Part shown: piece by piece, positions 30,321 through 41,229 of the stretch
Layout of the letters: each line of letters starts with the position of its first letter
Position numbering within the stretch: position 1 is the first letter of the stretch
Source of the DNA: Peptoniphilaceae bacterium
GTDB lineage: Bacteria > Bacillota > Clostridia > Tissierellales > Peptoniphilaceae
Direction: 5' to 3'
Length of the DNA: 64,000 bases
Assembly: GCA_022769085.1 (NCBI GenBank)
Contig: JALEKO010000012.1
Location: 1 to 64,000 of the forward strand
The notes under the pieces: model-generated
The model's database searches: none
Seen by the model: the letters and a program-made list of their open reading frames with translations, nothing else
Told to the model about the DNA's origin: nothing
Position numbers and translations under genes: made by a program

Positions 30321-31703
30321 CTAGCCTTTGATTTTTTGTATTAAATTTTCTATTTCTCTTTTAAATTCAGGATCTTCATTTATTTGAGTTTCAATTTTAT
30401 CATAGCTGTGCATTATTGTTGTATGATCTCTATTAAATTGATCGGCTACTTTTACTAAAGAGTCATTTGTTAGTCTTCTTGAAATATACATTGCAATTTG
30501 TCTTGGATTAACTATTTCTTTTCTTCTGCTTTTTCCTTCAAGATCTGATACTGTAATATCATAATTTTCTGCTACTGTTTTCTTTATAAGTTCTGTTGTA
30601 ATTTCAATGTTTTTTTCTGTAATTATTGATTTCAAAGCTTCCTTTGCATCTGAAAGTTCAGCAATTTTTTTCCCTCTTATATTTGCCTGTGCTAATACAT
30701 TTAAAAGAGCACCTTCAAGTTCTCTTATATTTCTATCTACATTGGTTGCAATATAATCTATTACTTCATCTGTTACATTTGCATTTTCATTTTGAAGTTT
30801 TTTTTGTAAAATTGCCACTCTTGTTTCAAAATCAGGTTTTTGTATATCTACAATTAATCCCCGACCAAATCGGCTTACAAGCCTATCTTCTAATTTATTT
30901 ATTTCTTTTGGTGGTTTATCTGATGAAATAATTATTTGCTTTCCAGAATTATATAAGTCTTCAAAAGTATGGAAAAATTCCTCCTGAGTACCTGTTTTAT
31001 TTGCTATAAACTGGATATCATCTACAAGTAAAAGATCAACTGATCTATATTTTTGTCTGAATTCTTCATTTTTATTATTTCTAACGGATGTAATCATTTC
31101 ATTTGTAAATTTTTCGCTTGAAATATATAAAACACATGTATCAGGGTTATTATCATATACTCTATGTCCTATTGCATGCATCAGATGGGTTTTTCCAAGA
31201 CCGCTTGCTCCATATATAAATAGAGGGTTATAGTCTTTTCCTCTAGTTTCTTCATTTGATGCTGACTTTGCTACAGCTTCACATGCAGCAACTGCAAGTT
31301 CATTTGATTTTCCTTTTACAAAATTTTCAAATGTATAGGTTTTATTTAAACTAGGTCTTTGATTTTGTGATTGTATATCAAATTTTTCTTGACCACTTTT
31401 TTCAATTGTTTTTCCTATCATCATTATATCATGATAATCTTCTTTTTTAGGATATGTAAGAACAATTTTTGAGTTTTTATTTTCATTATCAATAATAATA
31501 TCAAGACTCATTTTAAGAAGGTCAAGATAATCTCTTGTAACTGCATCATATAAAAATTTAAATTGTGCATCAATGTATAAAGTTTTATCTTTAATAGCAA
31601 TTACAACTAAAGGATTTATCCGCATATTATAAGCAAGATCATCTGATATATATGTTTTCATAATGTTTTTTAATTCATTTTCAATTTTTTTTAAATTGTA
31701 CAT
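30321..31703 (-). CDS. dnaA: Chromosomal replication initiator protein DnaA
   Basis: 'NPLFIYGASGLGKTHLMHAIGH', 'LLVDDIQFIANK', 'VADQFNRDHTTIMHSYDKIE'. Confidence 0.99.
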   Translation of the reverse strand: MYNLKKIENELKNIMKTYISDDLAYNMRINPLVVIAIKDKTLYIDAQFKFLYDAVTRDYLDLLKMSLDIIIDNENKNSKIVLTYPKKEDYHDIMMIGKTIEKSGQEKFDIQSQNQRPSLNKTYTFENFVKGKSNELAVAACEAVAKSASNEETRGKDYNPLFIYGASGLGKTHLMHAIGHRVYDNNPDTCVLYISSEKFTNEMITSVRNNKNEEFRQKYRSVDLLLVDDIQFIANKTGTQEEFFHTFEDLYNSGKQIIISSDKPPKEINKLEDRLVSRFGRGLIVDIQKPDFETRVAILQKKLQNENANVTDEVIDYIATNVDRNIRELEGALLNVLAQANIRGKKIAELSDAKEALKSIITEKNIEITTELIKKTVAENYDITVSDLEGKSRRKEIVNPRQIAMYISRRLTNDSLVKVADQFNRDHTTIMHSYDKIETQINEDPEFKREIENLIQKIKG

Positions 31704-32357
31704 AATCTCCCTCTACATTTTCAGTTATTAACATTAAAAAGCATTTAGAAATATTTATATTAACTATTTAAATTGATTTTTCCACAAAATCTTAATAAAA
31801 TGTGCAAAACAATTATGTTTATAAAATAAATGCTTATATAATCGTAAAATTTTAAGAAAAACTTATTTAATAATATAGTTTTCCACATCTAAAAATTAAT
31901 TTTTTGTGGAAAATAAAAAAATTATTTTTAAAATAAATTTTAATACACAACTAACAATACCTTTATTTAAACGATTTATCAACTTTTCCACATTATCAAT
32001 GTTTAAAACTTTTTAGTTTTTTATTTATAAAAAAATCAATTTTAAAATTGTGGATAATGTGGAAAAGTGCTGGCGAAAAATAATATTTTTTAATTTTAAA
32101 AATATAAAATTGAGTTTTAAGCAAATTTCAAAAAAAATTAATCATTAATTTGAATAAAAATAATAATGAAAAAATCAAAAATAATTAACATTTTATTTTC
32201 ATTTATAATTTTATCAACAATTAAATATAATTACATTTTATTTTTTTATTATAAATTATTATTTTTAAATTCATAAAAATTGTTTTAAATCTTGACAATA
32301 TGGTATTTTCAACCTATAATTATAAATAGTCTTATTAGAAAACGAGGGGGTGTTATA
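31704..32357. other. oriC: Replication origin region (oriC)
   Basis: Gene-strand switch between dnaA and rpmH; perfect DnaA box TGTGGATAA (32049-32057); TTTTCCACA-type boxes at 31778, 31879, 31905(rc), 31984, 32058(rc); very AT-rich interior. Confidence 0.9.
32292..32320 (+). promoter_or_regulatory. Perfect-consensus sigma-A promoter for rpmH operon
   Basis: TTGACA (32292-32297), 17-bp spacer, TATAAT (32315-32320). Confidence 0.9.
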
Positions 32358-32492
32358 ATGAAAAGAACTTACCAACCAAACAGAAGAAAAAGAAAAAATG
32401 ATCATGGTTTTATGAAAAGAATGTCTACACCTGGCGGAAGACGTGTTCTTAAAGCTAGAAGAAAAAGAGGAAGAAAAGTACTTTCAGCTTAG
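32358..32492 (+). CDS. rpmH: 50S ribosomal protein L34
   Basis: [47 protein letters not shown]-track start at 32292 lies on the promoter, so start revised to ATG 32358. Confidence 0.98.
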   Translation: MKRTYQPNRRKRKNDHGFMKRMSTPGGRRVLKARRKRGRKVLSA

Positions 32493-32562
32493 GTGTATAT
32501 GAAGAGGGCATGAGCTAATCTAAGTCCTCTTTTTACTAAAAATTAAAGAGAAAGAAAATAAT

Positions 32563-32913
32563 ATGCAAAAAAAAATCAGGCTTAGAGACAATAGAGATTT
32601 TAAATCTGTCTACAAAAAGCCTTTTGCTTTTTATAACAAAGATTTTACTATACTTATAAAGAAGAATAATAAATATTCTCCAAGATTTGGATTTTCCATT
32701 TCAAAAAAAGTTGGTAAAGCAGTAATCAGAAATAAGCTTAAAAGAAGACTTAAAGAAATTGTAAGAATTAATTACTCAAATATAAATAATGTTGATGTAG
32801 TTATAATTCCCAAAAATCATACCAAAGATTTTGATTTTTCAAAATTAAAAAGAAGCTTTGATGATTGCTTTGGAAAAGCTTTTAAAAAGAAGAAAGTTTT
32901 TTATGTTAAATAA
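32563..32913 (+). CDS. rnpA: Ribonuclease P protein component
   Basis: 'RLRDNRDFKSVYKK...RFGFSISKKVGKAVIRNKLKRRLKEIVR'. Confidence 0.95.
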   Translation: MQKKIRLRDNRDFKSVYKKPFAFYNKDFTILIKKNNKYSPRFGFSISKKVGKAVIRNKLKRRLKEIVRINYSNINNVDVVIIPKNHTKDFDFSKLKRSFDDCFGKAFKKKKVFYVK

Positions 32914-33118
32914 AATTTTTTTAAAAATTATTAAATTCTATCAATTATATATTTCTCCGCAACTTGGAAGAGGAAAGTGCAAATATATACCTACATGTAG
33001 TGAATATTCAAGACAGGCATTTATGAAATATGGTTTTTTAAAAGCACTTAGACTTAGTTTGTGGAGAATTTTAAGATGTAATCCATTTTCAAAGGGTGGA
33101 TACGACCCTTTAAAATAG
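32903..33118 (+). CDS. yidD: Membrane protein insertion efficiency factor YidD
   Basis: 'KIIKFYQLYISPQLGRGKCKYIPTCSEYSRQAFMKYG...LRCNPFSKGGYDPLK'. Confidence 0.95.
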   Translation: MLNKIFLKIIKFYQLYISPQLGRGKCKYIPTCSEYSRQAFMKYGFLKALRLSLWRILRCNPFSKGGYDPLK

Positions 33119-33134
33119 ACGGAGGAAATAAAAA

Positions 33135-33866
33135 TTGAATTTTTTAGCTAATATTTTGGGAACTATAATGAGATTTATGTATGAAGGACTTGCTAATTTG
33201 ACAAGTGAACCTGAAAGTATATCTTTTTATGCAATATCAATTATTTTAATGACTATTTTGACAAAAGCTATTACTATACCTTTAACAGTTAAAAGTCAAA
33301 AAACACAAAGACAAATGCAGGAATTGCAGCCTGAAGTAGAGAAACTGCAAAAAAAATATGGATATGATCAATTAATTTTACAGCAGAAAACTCAAGAAAT
33401 GTATAAAGAAAAAGGAGTAAGTCAAATTGGATTTTCATCATGTATTACAATGATAATTCCTTTTATAATTCTTATTGCACTTTTTAGAGTTATTAATGAT
33501 TCTGGTAGATTTGTTTTTAATAGTAATGTAAGTATGGAAAATATAAGTACAAATTTCTTTTGGGTTCCTACTCTTATGAAATCAGATCCATTATGGTTTG
33601 GTCTTCCACTAGCTACAAGTTTAAGTCAGTTTGCAGTTTCACTTTTTAATATGAAGACGAACCCTGCTATGAATAATAACCCACAAATGGGTTCAATGAA
33701 TACAATGTTTTTGATTTTGCCTTTGGTTTATTTCTTCTTTTTCAGATCTCTTCCAGCAGGTCTTCCTCTTTATTATACGGCATCATCTTTAATAGAACTT
33801 ATTTTTAGGGTTGTTATGTATTTCTTTTTTGAAAATAAAAATGTACCATTAGAGGATAAAAAATAA
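33135..33866 (+). CDS. yidC: Membrane protein insertase YidC/OxaA (TTG start)
   Basis: 'TKAITIPLTVKSQKTQRQMQELQPEVEKLQKKYG', 'FFRSLPAGLPLYYTASSLIEL'. Confidence 0.95.
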   Translation: MNFLANILGTIMRFMYEGLANLTSEPESISFYAISIILMTILTKAITIPLTVKSQKTQRQMQELQPEVEKLQKKYGYDQLILQQKTQEMYKEKGVSQIGFSSCITMIIPFIILIALFRVINDSGRFVFNSNVSMENISTNFFWVPTLMKSDPLWFGLPLATSLSQFAVSLFNMKTNPAMNNNPQMGSMNTMFLILPLVYFFFFRSLPAGLPLYYTASSLIELIFRVVMYFFFENKNVPLEDKK

Positions 33867-34822
33867 TGAAAAAATCAATTATAAAAACAGCAGATAATGT
33901 TGAAAAAGCAATAGATTTAGGTCTTAAAGAGCTTTCAAAATCACGTGATGAAGTTGAAGTTGAAATAATGGAAGAAGGAAAAACTGGAGTTCTTGGTATT
34001 TTTGGAAAAAAGGAAGCCGTAGTAAAAATTAGTTATGAAGATGAATTTATTGAAAGAGAGATAGATGGAGATATAGATAATATCCAAGAAGATCTTTCAA
34101 TAGATGATTCAGAAGTAATTCATGATGATTTAGATACAACTTTTATTGAAGAAACAAAAGATGAAGATTTTTCTATATTAGCTTCAGATGATGAAATTGT
34201 TTTTGAAGATGATAAAGATTTGGAAAATGAAATTGATTTAAAAAATAATAAGAATGAAAATTTAGAACAAATAGAATCTGATAATGAAAATATTGAAGAT
34301 ACATCAGAAGAAAAAGTTTCTCTTGAAGATGAAGAACTTTTGGATGAAGAAAATATAAGTGAAGTTGAAAAATTTTATAGAGCAAAAGAATTTTTAACAA
34401 ATATTTTTGAAGACATGCATGTAGATGCAAAAATCTATGGAAATATGGATGAAGAAAATCACATAAAATTTGATGTTAAGGTAAATAAAAAAGATGTTGG
34501 AATTGTTATAGGCAAAAAAGGGCAGACATTAAATGCACTTGAAATTCTTCTTAGAAAAGCTATAAATAAATCATCACATTTTCCTAGGATAACGCTTGAT
34601 ATAAATAACTATAAAAAAAGAAATGATGAAAAAATAATTTCATTTGCTTCAATTTGTGCGAAAAAAGTTTTGAAAAGTAAAAGAAGTTTTTCATTTAAAC
34701 CTATGAATGCATATTCTAGAAAACTTATTCATTCAGAAGTTTCGAAATATCAAAATCTAACTACTCATAGTGAAGGAAATGAACCAAAAAGATATGTAGT
34801 AATTGAATATAAAGAAGACTAG
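33866..34822 (+). CDS. jag: Jag/KhpB family RNA-binding protein with long acidic linker
   Basis: Jag_N 'EKAIDLGLKELSKSRDEVEVEIMEEGKTGVLGIFGKKEA', KH 'GIVIGKKGQTLNALEILLRKAI', R3H region. Confidence 0.93.
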   Translation: MKKSIIKTADNVEKAIDLGLKELSKSRDEVEVEIMEEGKTGVLGIFGKKEAVVKISYEDEFIEREIDGDIDNIQEDLSIDDSEVIHDDLDTTFIEETKDEDFSILASDDEIVFEDDKDLENEIDLKNNKNENLEQIESDNENIEDTSEEKVSLEDEELLDEENISEVEKFYRAKEFLTNIFEDMHVDAKIYGNMDEENHIKFDVKVNKKDVGIVIGKKGQTLNALEILLRKAINKSSHFPRITLDINNYKKRNDEKIISFASICAKKVLKSKRSFSFKPMNAYSRKLIHSEVSKYQNLTTHSEGNEPKRYVVIEYKED

Positions 34823-34888
34823 AGCGTCAAAGGCTGTAAGTTTTCCTTTAACAAGGGATTCTTCAGTCTTTTTTTATGAGGAGGATAA

Positions 34889-36253
34889 ATGAAGTACGAT
34901 ACAATCGCCGCGATTTCAACTCCAATAGGAATTGGAGGAATTTCTATCATTAGAATGAGTGGAGAAAAAAGCTTGGAAATTATAAATAAAATTTTTAAGC
35001 CTTCAAGAAATAGACCGATTGATAAAAATATTGACAATAAAAAAATGATTTATGGTGTAATTGAATATGAAAATGAAGAATATGATGAAGTTATGGTTAA
35101 TTTTTCAAAAGCACCTTCGACTTATACTAGAGAAGATGTTTGCGAAATAAATTGTCACGGTTCAATGATTTCAACGAAAAATATTCTTAATTTACTTTTG
35201 GACTTAGGTTGTAGAATTGCAGATCCTGGTGAATTTACAAAAAGAGCTTTTTTAAATGGACGAATTGATCTTTCTCAGGCAGAAGCTGTAATAGATATAA
35301 TTAATTCAACTAATGATCTTTCTCAAAAGAATGCTTTAAATCAACTTAAAGGCTCTATTGGGAAAGCTATTAGCGATATTAGAGAAGATATATTAAATGC
35401 ACTTTCAAGAATAGAATATTCAATTAATTTTACAGAAGACGGAGAAGATATTTCACAAGATGAAATAATAAAATATATTAAAAAAGCAGATTTTAAAATT
35501 AAAAAACTTGTAAAAACTGCAAATAAAGGAAAAATTTTAAAAAACGGTGTAAATACAACAATAATAGGAAAACCAAATGTTGGTAAAAGTTCTCTGTTAA
35601 ATAAACTTTTAAGAGAAAATAGGGCAATAGTTACAGATATTCCTGGAACAACAAGGGATTCCATTACAGAATATTTAAATATTGGAGGAATTACATTAAA
35701 AATAAATGACACTGCAGGAATTAGAGAATCTGAAGATGAAGTTGAAAAAATAGGTGTTAAAAAATCTCAGGAACTTTTATTAAATTCGGATTTAGTAATT
35801 GCAGTTTTTGACACATCAAGAAAATTTGATCAAGAAGATGATAAAATTTTAAAATTAATTGAAGAAAAACCAAAAATAATTATTTTAAATAAAATAGATC
35901 TTGAAAGCAATTTTAATGAAGAAAAATTTAAAAAATACGATTATGTTATAAAAACATCTATGAAAGAAAATATTGGAATAGAAACATTAGAAAATTTCAT
36001 AGTTAAAATATTTGATGCAGAAGAAATAATGACTGAAGATGTTGTAATTAATAATGTAAGACACGAAAGGCTACTTAATGAATCTTTAAATGAAATATCA
36101 TCTTCATTAAATGATATTTTATCTGGAATTAGTATTGATGCTGTTGAAGTAGATTTAAGAAGTGCATATAATCACTTAGGAGAAATAACAGGCCAAACAG
36201 TTGGTGATGAAATATTAGATAAAGTATTTAAGGAGTTTTGCGTTGGAAAATAA
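34889..36253 (+). CDS. mnmE: tRNA modification GTPase MnmE
   Basis: '[21 protein letters not shown]', G1 '[15 protein letters not shown]', C-terminal '[11 protein letters not shown]'. Confidence 0.98.
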   Translation: MKYDTIAAISTPIGIGGISIIRMSGEKSLEIINKIFKPSRNRPIDKNIDNKKMIYGVIEYENEEYDEVMVNFSKAPSTYTREDVCEINCHGSMISTKNILNLLLDLGCRIADPGEFTKRAFLNGRIDLSQAEAVIDIINSTNDLSQKNALNQLKGSIGKAISDIREDILNALSRIEYSINFTEDGEDISQDEIIKYIKKADFKIKKLVKTANKGKILKNGVNTTIIGKPNVGKSSLLNKLLRENRAIVTDIPGTTRDSITEYLNIGGITLKINDTAGIRESEDEVEKIGVKKSQELLLNSDLVIAVFDTSRKFDQEDDKILKLIEEKPKIIILNKIDLESNFNEEKFKKYDYVIKTSMKENIGIETLENFIVKIFDAEEIMTEDVVINNVRHERLLNESLNEISSSLNDILSGISIDAVEVDLRSAYNHLGEITGQTVGDEILDKVFKEFCVGK

Positions 36254-38141
36254 AAATTATTTATATGAAGATGATTTATATGATGTAATTGTTGTGGGAG
36301 CAGGACATGCAGGATGTGAAGCATCACTAGCATCATCAAGACTTGGCAAAAAAACTTTGCTACTTACAACTACGATGGAATCAATCGCTGATATGCCTTG
36401 TAATCCTAATGTTGGAGGAACTGGTAAGGGACATATTGTAAGAGAAATTGATGCACTTGGTGGTGAAATGGCAATTAATATTGATAAAACATTTATTCAA
36501 TCAAGAATGCTAAATACATCAAAAGGGCCTGCTGTACATTCTCTTAGAGTTCAAGCTGATAAAAGAAGATATCATGAAGAAATGAAAAAAACTCTTGAAA
36601 ATCAGGATAATTTAGACATCTTTGAACAGGAAGTAACAAAATTAAATGTAAAAGATGGAAAAATTGTTTCATGTGAAACAAAACAAGGAGCTATTTTTAA
36701 TGCAAAAGCAATAATAATTGCAACAGGAACTTACCTTAATGGAAAAATTTTAATGGGTGAAGTTTCTTATACTTCAGGTCCTCATGGACTTTCTGCCGCA
36801 ACTTATCTTTCAGAATCTTTAAAAGAATTAGGATTTGAAATTAGAAGATTTAAAACAGGAACACCAGCTAGAGTAGACGGAAAAACAATTCATTATGAAA
36901 AAACTACAGCCCAAAAAGGTGACGAAGAAATAATACCTTTTTCTTTTTTAAATGAAGATAAAGATTTTTCAAATTTAAAGCAAGCACAATGCTATTTAAC
37001 ATATACAACTGATGAAACAAAAAAAATAATAATGGATAATTTAGATAGAAGTCCAATATACAGCGGAAAAGTAAAAGGAATAGGACCAAGATACTGTCCA
37101 TCACTTGAAGATAAAATGGTAAGATTTCCAGATCATGATAGACAACAGGTTTTTATTGAGCCTGAAGGATTAAGTACTAATGAGATGTATATTCAGGGTT
37201 GTTCATCTACTCTTCCTCAAGAAATTCAAAAGAAATTTTATAAAACAATAATTGGTCTTGAAGATGCTAAATTTATTCGACCAGCTTATGGAATAGAATA
37301 TGACTTAATAGATTCAACAGAATTAAAAAGAACATTAGAATCTAAAAGAATTTCTGGACTTTATTTTGCAGGGCAGATTAATGGAACAAGCGGTTATGAA
37401 GAGGCAGCAGGTCAAGGCCTTGTTGCAGGAATAAATGCATCATTAAAAATAGATGAAAAAGATGAATTTATAATGGATAGGTCAGATTCTTATATAGGAG
37501 TTTTAATAGATGACATTGTAACTAAGGGTACAAATGAACCATATAGAATGATGACATCAAGATGTGAGTACAGACTAACAATGAGACAAGACAATGCTGA
37601 TTTTAGATTAACACAAAAAGGATATGAAATAGGTCTTGTATCTAAAGAAAGATATGAAAGAATGTTAAAAAGAAAAAAAATAATATTTGATGAAATTGAA
37701 AGATTAAAAAATATTGTACTAACTCCAACAGATGAAACTAATGAGAAGCTGTTAAGCATTAATTCATCTGAGATAAATAAAGCATACTCTCTTTATGATT
37801 TATTAAAAAGACCAGAAATAACATATAATGATTTAAAAATATTTGATGAAAATATAGGAAATTTAAAAAAACAACATTCTCTTTCAGTTCAAACTTTTAT
37901 AAAATATGAAGGATATATTAATAAACAGATGGCTGATATTGATAGATTTAAAAAGATGGAAAATAAAAAGTTAGACATTGAAGACTATAGTAATATAAAT
38001 GGGCTAAAAGCTGAAGCTGTTGAAAAATTAAATAAAATTAAACCAGATTCGTTAGGTCAAGCATCTAGAATTTCAGGGGTTTCTCCAGCAGATATTAATG
38101 TAATATTAATTTATTTAAAAACAAAGGAAAATAATGAATAA
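36243..38141 (+). CDS. mnmG: tRNA uridine-5-carboxymethylaminomethyl modification protein MnmG (GidA)
   Basis: '[61 protein letters not shown]'. Confidence 0.98.
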   Translation: MENKNYLYEDDLYDVIVVGAGHAGCEASLASSRLGKKTLLLTTTMESIADMPCNPNVGGTGKGHIVREIDALGGEMAINIDKTFIQSRMLNTSKGPAVHSLRVQADKRRYHEEMKKTLENQDNLDIFEQEVTKLNVKDGKIVSCETKQGAIFNAKAIIIATGTYLNGKILMGEVSYTSGPHGLSAATYLSESLKELGFEIRRFKTGTPARVDGKTIHYEKTTAQKGDEEIIPFSFLNEDKDFSNLKQAQCYLTYTTDETKKIIMDNLDRSPIYSGKVKGIGPRYCPSLEDKMVRFPDHDRQQVFIEPEGLSTNEMYIQGCSSTLPQEIQKKFYKTIIGLEDAKFIRPAYGIEYDLIDSTELKRTLESKRISGLYFAGQINGTSGYEEAAGQGLVAGINASLKIDEKDEFIMDRSDSYIGVLIDDIVTKGTNEPYRMMTSRCEYRLTMRQDNADFRLTQKGYEIGLVSKERYERMLKRKKIIFDEIERLKNIVLTPTDETNEKLLSINSSEINKAYSLYDLLKRPEITYNDLKIFDENIGNLKKQHSLSVQTFIKYEGYINKQMADIDRFKKMENKKLDIEDYSNINGLKAEAVEKLNKIKPDSLGQASRISGVSPADINVILIYLKTKENNE

Positions 38142-38775
38142 GTTTGATATTTTTTGTGATTTTTTAATTGATGAAAATAAAAAAATAAATTTGACGGCAA
38201 TAACAAATCCAGAAGAAATAAAAATAAAACATATATATGATAGCCTTAGTGTTAGTGAATATATTAAAGATGACTCAAAAGTTTTAGATATAGGTTCAGG
38301 AGCGGGATTTCCTGGAATAGTTGTTAAAATTGAAAATCCTTCACTTGATATGACGCTTATAGATTCAGTAAATAAAAAAGTGATTTTTATGAACAAAGCA
38401 ATTTCGTTATTAAAACTTGAAAATATAAGAGCTATTCATACAAGAGCTGAAGATTTTGCAATAGAAAACAAAGAAAAATTTGATTATGTATTAACTCGAG
38501 CTGTTTCAAATCTTTCTACTTTAGCTGAAATTTCTATACCATTTTTAAAAATTAATGGAATTTTTATTGCGATGAAAGGTCCAAACATTAAAGAGGAGAT
38601 GGAAGAAGCAAAATTTTCAATAAATAAGATGGGAGGGAAAATAGAAAAAATAGTCAGTAAAAATATTTATGGAAATAGTAGAAACTTAGTTTTTGTAAAA
38701 AAAATCAAAGAGTCTCCAAAAGGATTTCCAAGAAGTGGAAATAAAGCATTTAAAAATCCATTAAAAAAAATTTAA
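38134..38775 (+). CDS. rsmG: 16S rRNA (guanine527-N7)-methyltransferase RsmG
   Basis: '[37 protein letters not shown]', '[21 protein letters not shown]'. Confidence 0.95.
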   Translation: MNKFDIFCDFLIDENKKINLTAITNPEEIKIKHIYDSLSVSEYIKDDSKVLDIGSGAGFPGIVVKIENPSLDMTLIDSVNKKVIFMNKAISLLKLENIRAIHTRAEDFAIENKEKFDYVLTRAVSNLSTLAEISIPFLKINGIFIAMKGPNIKEEMEEAKFSINKMGGKIEKIVSKNIYGNSRNLVFVKKIKESPKGFPRSGNKAFKNPLKKI

Positions 38776-38800
38776 AGAGAGGAAAGTACCTCTCTTTTTT
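38776..38800 (+). terminator. Terminator downstream of rsmG
   Basis: AGAGAGGAAAGTACCTCTCTTTTTT; abuts a parS site. Confidence 0.8.
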
Positions 38801-38815
38801 GTTTCACGTGAAACA
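38800..38815. promoter_or_regulatory. parS: parS centromere site (perfect)
   Basis: TGTTTCACGTGAAACA, 16/16 palindromic ParB (Spo0J) site. Confidence 0.95.
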
Positions 38816-38832
38816 AGAAGTATATTAAATAT

Positions 38833-39501
38833 ATGGAGAAAAAAGAATTTTTAAATAAAAAATTTATTCAACAAGATATAAATATTTTTGATATAATGAG
38901 AAATTATATTCCAAAAGAAAACACAAATTTATTTTTAAAAGAAAATGATGTTTTTTTAAAAATAAATTCAAAAGATAAATTTGAATTTATTTTAAGTACT
39001 AAAAAAGAAGTTGAAGACTTTTTTAAATTATTAACATATTATTTAGATAGAGATAATAAGGAATATAAACTAATTAAAAAATTAAAAGAAAGAAATGAAA
39101 AAATTTCAACAGCAGAATCTATAACAGGAGGTCTAATAGCATCTAGCATAATAAATATATCTGGTGCAAGTGAAGTTATTGAAGAATCTTATGTAACATA
39201 TTCAGATGGAATAAAAGAAAAAATTTTAAATGTTTCACATGAAACAATTTCTAAATATTCTGCAGTCAGTAAAAATACATGTAGTGAGATGTTAGATGGA
39301 CTTTTTAAACTTACAAACTCAAATTTATGTATTTCAACTACAGGATATGCTCATATTGGTAAATCATATATAGGAATTTTATATAATGGTAAAAAGAATA
39401 TTTATTTTGAAAATTTATCAGGGAGTAGAAATGAAGTGAGGTTTAAAATTAAAGAAAAAGCATTGGATTATGCTTTGTTAATGATGAAAGGAAAACCATG
39501 A
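38833..39501 (+). CDS. CinA C-terminal-domain (nicotinamide-nucleotide amidase-like) protein
   Basis: 'ISTAESITGGLIASSIINISGASEVIEESYVTYSDGIKEKILNVS...CISTTGYAHIG'. Confidence 0.8.
   Translation: MEKKEFLNKKFIQQDINIFDIMRNYIPKENTNLFLKENDVFLKINSKDKFEFILSTKKEVEDFFKLLTYYLDRDNKEYKLIKKLKERNEKISTAESITGGLIASSIINISGASEVIEESYVTYSDGIKEKILNVSHETISKYSAVSKNTCSEMLDGLFKLTNSNLCISTTGYAHIGKSYIGILYNGKKNIYFENLSGSRNEVRFKIKEKALDYALLMMKGKP
39231..39246. promoter_or_regulatory. parS-like site (1 mismatch) inside cinA-like CDS
   Basis: TGTTTCACATGAAACA. Confidence 0.6.
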
Positions 39502-40391
39502 TGAAGACAATATGTGTTTTTAACCAAAAAGGTGGAGTTGGAAAGACAACTACAACGGTAAATTTATCTACAGCTTTATCTGATAAAGAAAAAAAAGTTC
39601 TTATGGTAGATATGGATCCTCAAGCAAACGCAACAACAGGTGTTGGAATAGAAAAAAATGATTTAGAAAAAACCATTTATGATCTATTTTTTTATGAAAA
39701 AGAAGATGAATTTAAAAATGGAGATTTTTTAATAAAAAGTGAGGAACATAATAACCTTGATATTCTACCTTCAAATTCACTTTTATCAGGCCTTGAAGTT
39801 GAACTTGTTGGCTTTGAAAATAGGGAATTAATTCTTAAAGAAATTTTAGAAAGATTTGAAAAAGATTATGATTTTATTATAATTGATTGTCCACCTTCTT
39901 TAGGACTTTTAAGTATAAATTCTCTCGTTGCCTCAGATTCTGTTTTAATTCCAATTCAAAGTGAATATTATGCTTTAGAAGGCGTTGGCCAGCTTATAAA
40001 AACTTATGATATGGTTAAAGATAATCTAAATAAAAATCTTGAAATTGAAGGGGTTCTTCTTACTATGACTGATATGAGAAATAACCTTTCGATTGAGGTT
40101 ATAGAAGAAGTTAAAGCGTATTTTAAATCTAAAGTTTTTTCAACAATGATTCCGCGAAATATTAAATTAGCTGAGGCTCCAGGATTTGGCAAATCAATTT
40201 TAGATTATGAAAAAAAAGCAAAGGGTTCTATTGCATATAAAAGGCTAGCAGATGAAATAATTGAAAATAATAAAAATTTTAAAAGAAAAGTTGATATAAA
40301 AAACGAAGAAGATGAGTTAGATTTAAACTTTTTTGATAAAGATGAAAATTTAAAAGAAGATGATAAAATGGAGATAGATAATGAGAAATAA
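39498..40391 (+). CDS. parA: Chromosome partitioning ATPase ParA/Soj
   Basis: 'FNQKGGVGKTTTTVNLSTALSDKEKKVLMVDMDPQANATTGVG'. Confidence 0.96.
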   Translation: MMKTICVFNQKGGVGKTTTTVNLSTALSDKEKKVLMVDMDPQANATTGVGIEKNDLEKTIYDLFFYEKEDEFKNGDFLIKSEEHNNLDILPSNSLLSGLEVELVGFENRELILKEILERFEKDYDFIIIDCPPSLGLLSINSLVASDSVLIPIQSEYYALEGVGQLIKTYDMVKDNLNKNLEIEGVLLTMTDMRNNLSIEVIEEVKAYFKSKVFSTMIPRNIKLAEAPGFGKSILDYEKKAKGSIAYKRLADEIIENNKNFKRKVDIKNEEDELDLNFFDKDENLKEDDKMEIDNEK

Positions 40392-41229
40392 GAGTCTTGG
40401 GAAAGGTCTTAATGCATTAATTCCACAAAGCTACGAAAAAACCAACGATAAAAATAGCATTGTTTTTGAAAAATTAGAAAATATTAAACCAAGAATTGAT
40501 CAGCCAAGAAAAGAATTTGATGAAGAATCTTTAAAAGGACTTTCTGAATCTATAAAAAAATATGGCCTTCTTCAACCTATTGTGATAACAAAAAAAGGTG
40601 AAGAAAATATAATTGTAGCTGGAGAAAGAAGATATAGAGCATCAATTCTTGCGGGTATAAAAGAAGTTCCTGTCATAGTCAAAAATGTAACAGATAAAGA
40701 GCTTGACATACTTTCTTTAATCGAAAATGTTCAAAGAGAAAATCTTTCTGCATTGGAAGAAGCAAACGCATATGAAAGTTTATCTGGAAAATATAAAATC
40801 ACACAGGAAGAAATTGCAAAAGCTGTTGGGAAAAGTAGATCTTATATTGCTAATTCATTAAGACTTTTAAAACTTGATGAGAATTCAAAAAAAGAGCTTG
40901 AATCAGGAAGAATAACTTCATCTCAAGCAAGATCACTTCTATCAGTTGATGAAGATAAAAGGAAAGAAATTGTAGAAAATCTTGTAAATAAAAAGATGAA
41001 TGTAAGAGATGTTGAAGAAAATGCTAGAAAAATTAAAAATAGTAAAAAAAATGAAGATGATAATATAAATCTTGAAAAAATTTTACTAGAAGATGTTGAA
41101 GAAAGATATACACAGGCTGTTGGCTCGAAAGTTGACATTATAAAAAATAAGAACAAATATAAAATACAAATAGAAATGTATTCAAAGGAAGATGTAGAAA
41201 ATTTATTAGAGAGGTTAGAAAATGCTTAG
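40381..41229 (+). CDS. parB: Chromosome partitioning protein ParB/Spo0J
   Basis: 'LGKGLNALIPQ', 'IKPRIDQPRKEFDEESLKGLSESIKKYGLLQPIVI', 'VAGERRYRAS', 'LIENVQRENLSALEEANAY'. Confidence 0.97.
   Translation: MRNKSLGKGLNALIPQSYEKTNDKNSIVFEKLENIKPRIDQPRKEFDEESLKGLSESIKKYGLLQPIVITKKGEENIIVAGERRYRASILAGIKEVPVIVKNVTDKELDILSLIENVQRENLSALEEANAYESLSGKYKITQEEIAKAVGKSRSYIANSLRLLKLDENSKKELESGRITSSQARSLLSVDEDKRKEIVENLVNKKMNVRDVEENARKIKNSKKNEDDNINLEKILLEDVEERYTQAVGSKVDIIKNKNKYKIQIEMYSKEDVENLLERLENA

Noticed and set aside
32292-32357. Extended N-terminus of L34 ([22 protein letters not shown]) in the ORF track
   Set aside because: This segment contains the TTGACA/TATAAT promoter and the GAGGGGGTG SD; real start is ATG 32358.
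31704-32357. Possible CRISPR-like array of short repeats in oriC
   Set aside because: Repeats are 9-mer DnaA-box-like elements with irregular spacing and orientation, not regular repeat-spacer units.
33941-33960. TCACGTGA in jag considered as a possible parS half-site
   Set aside because: Flanks do not match TGTTTC/GAAACA; other CACGTG occurrences (62050, 63891) also fail.
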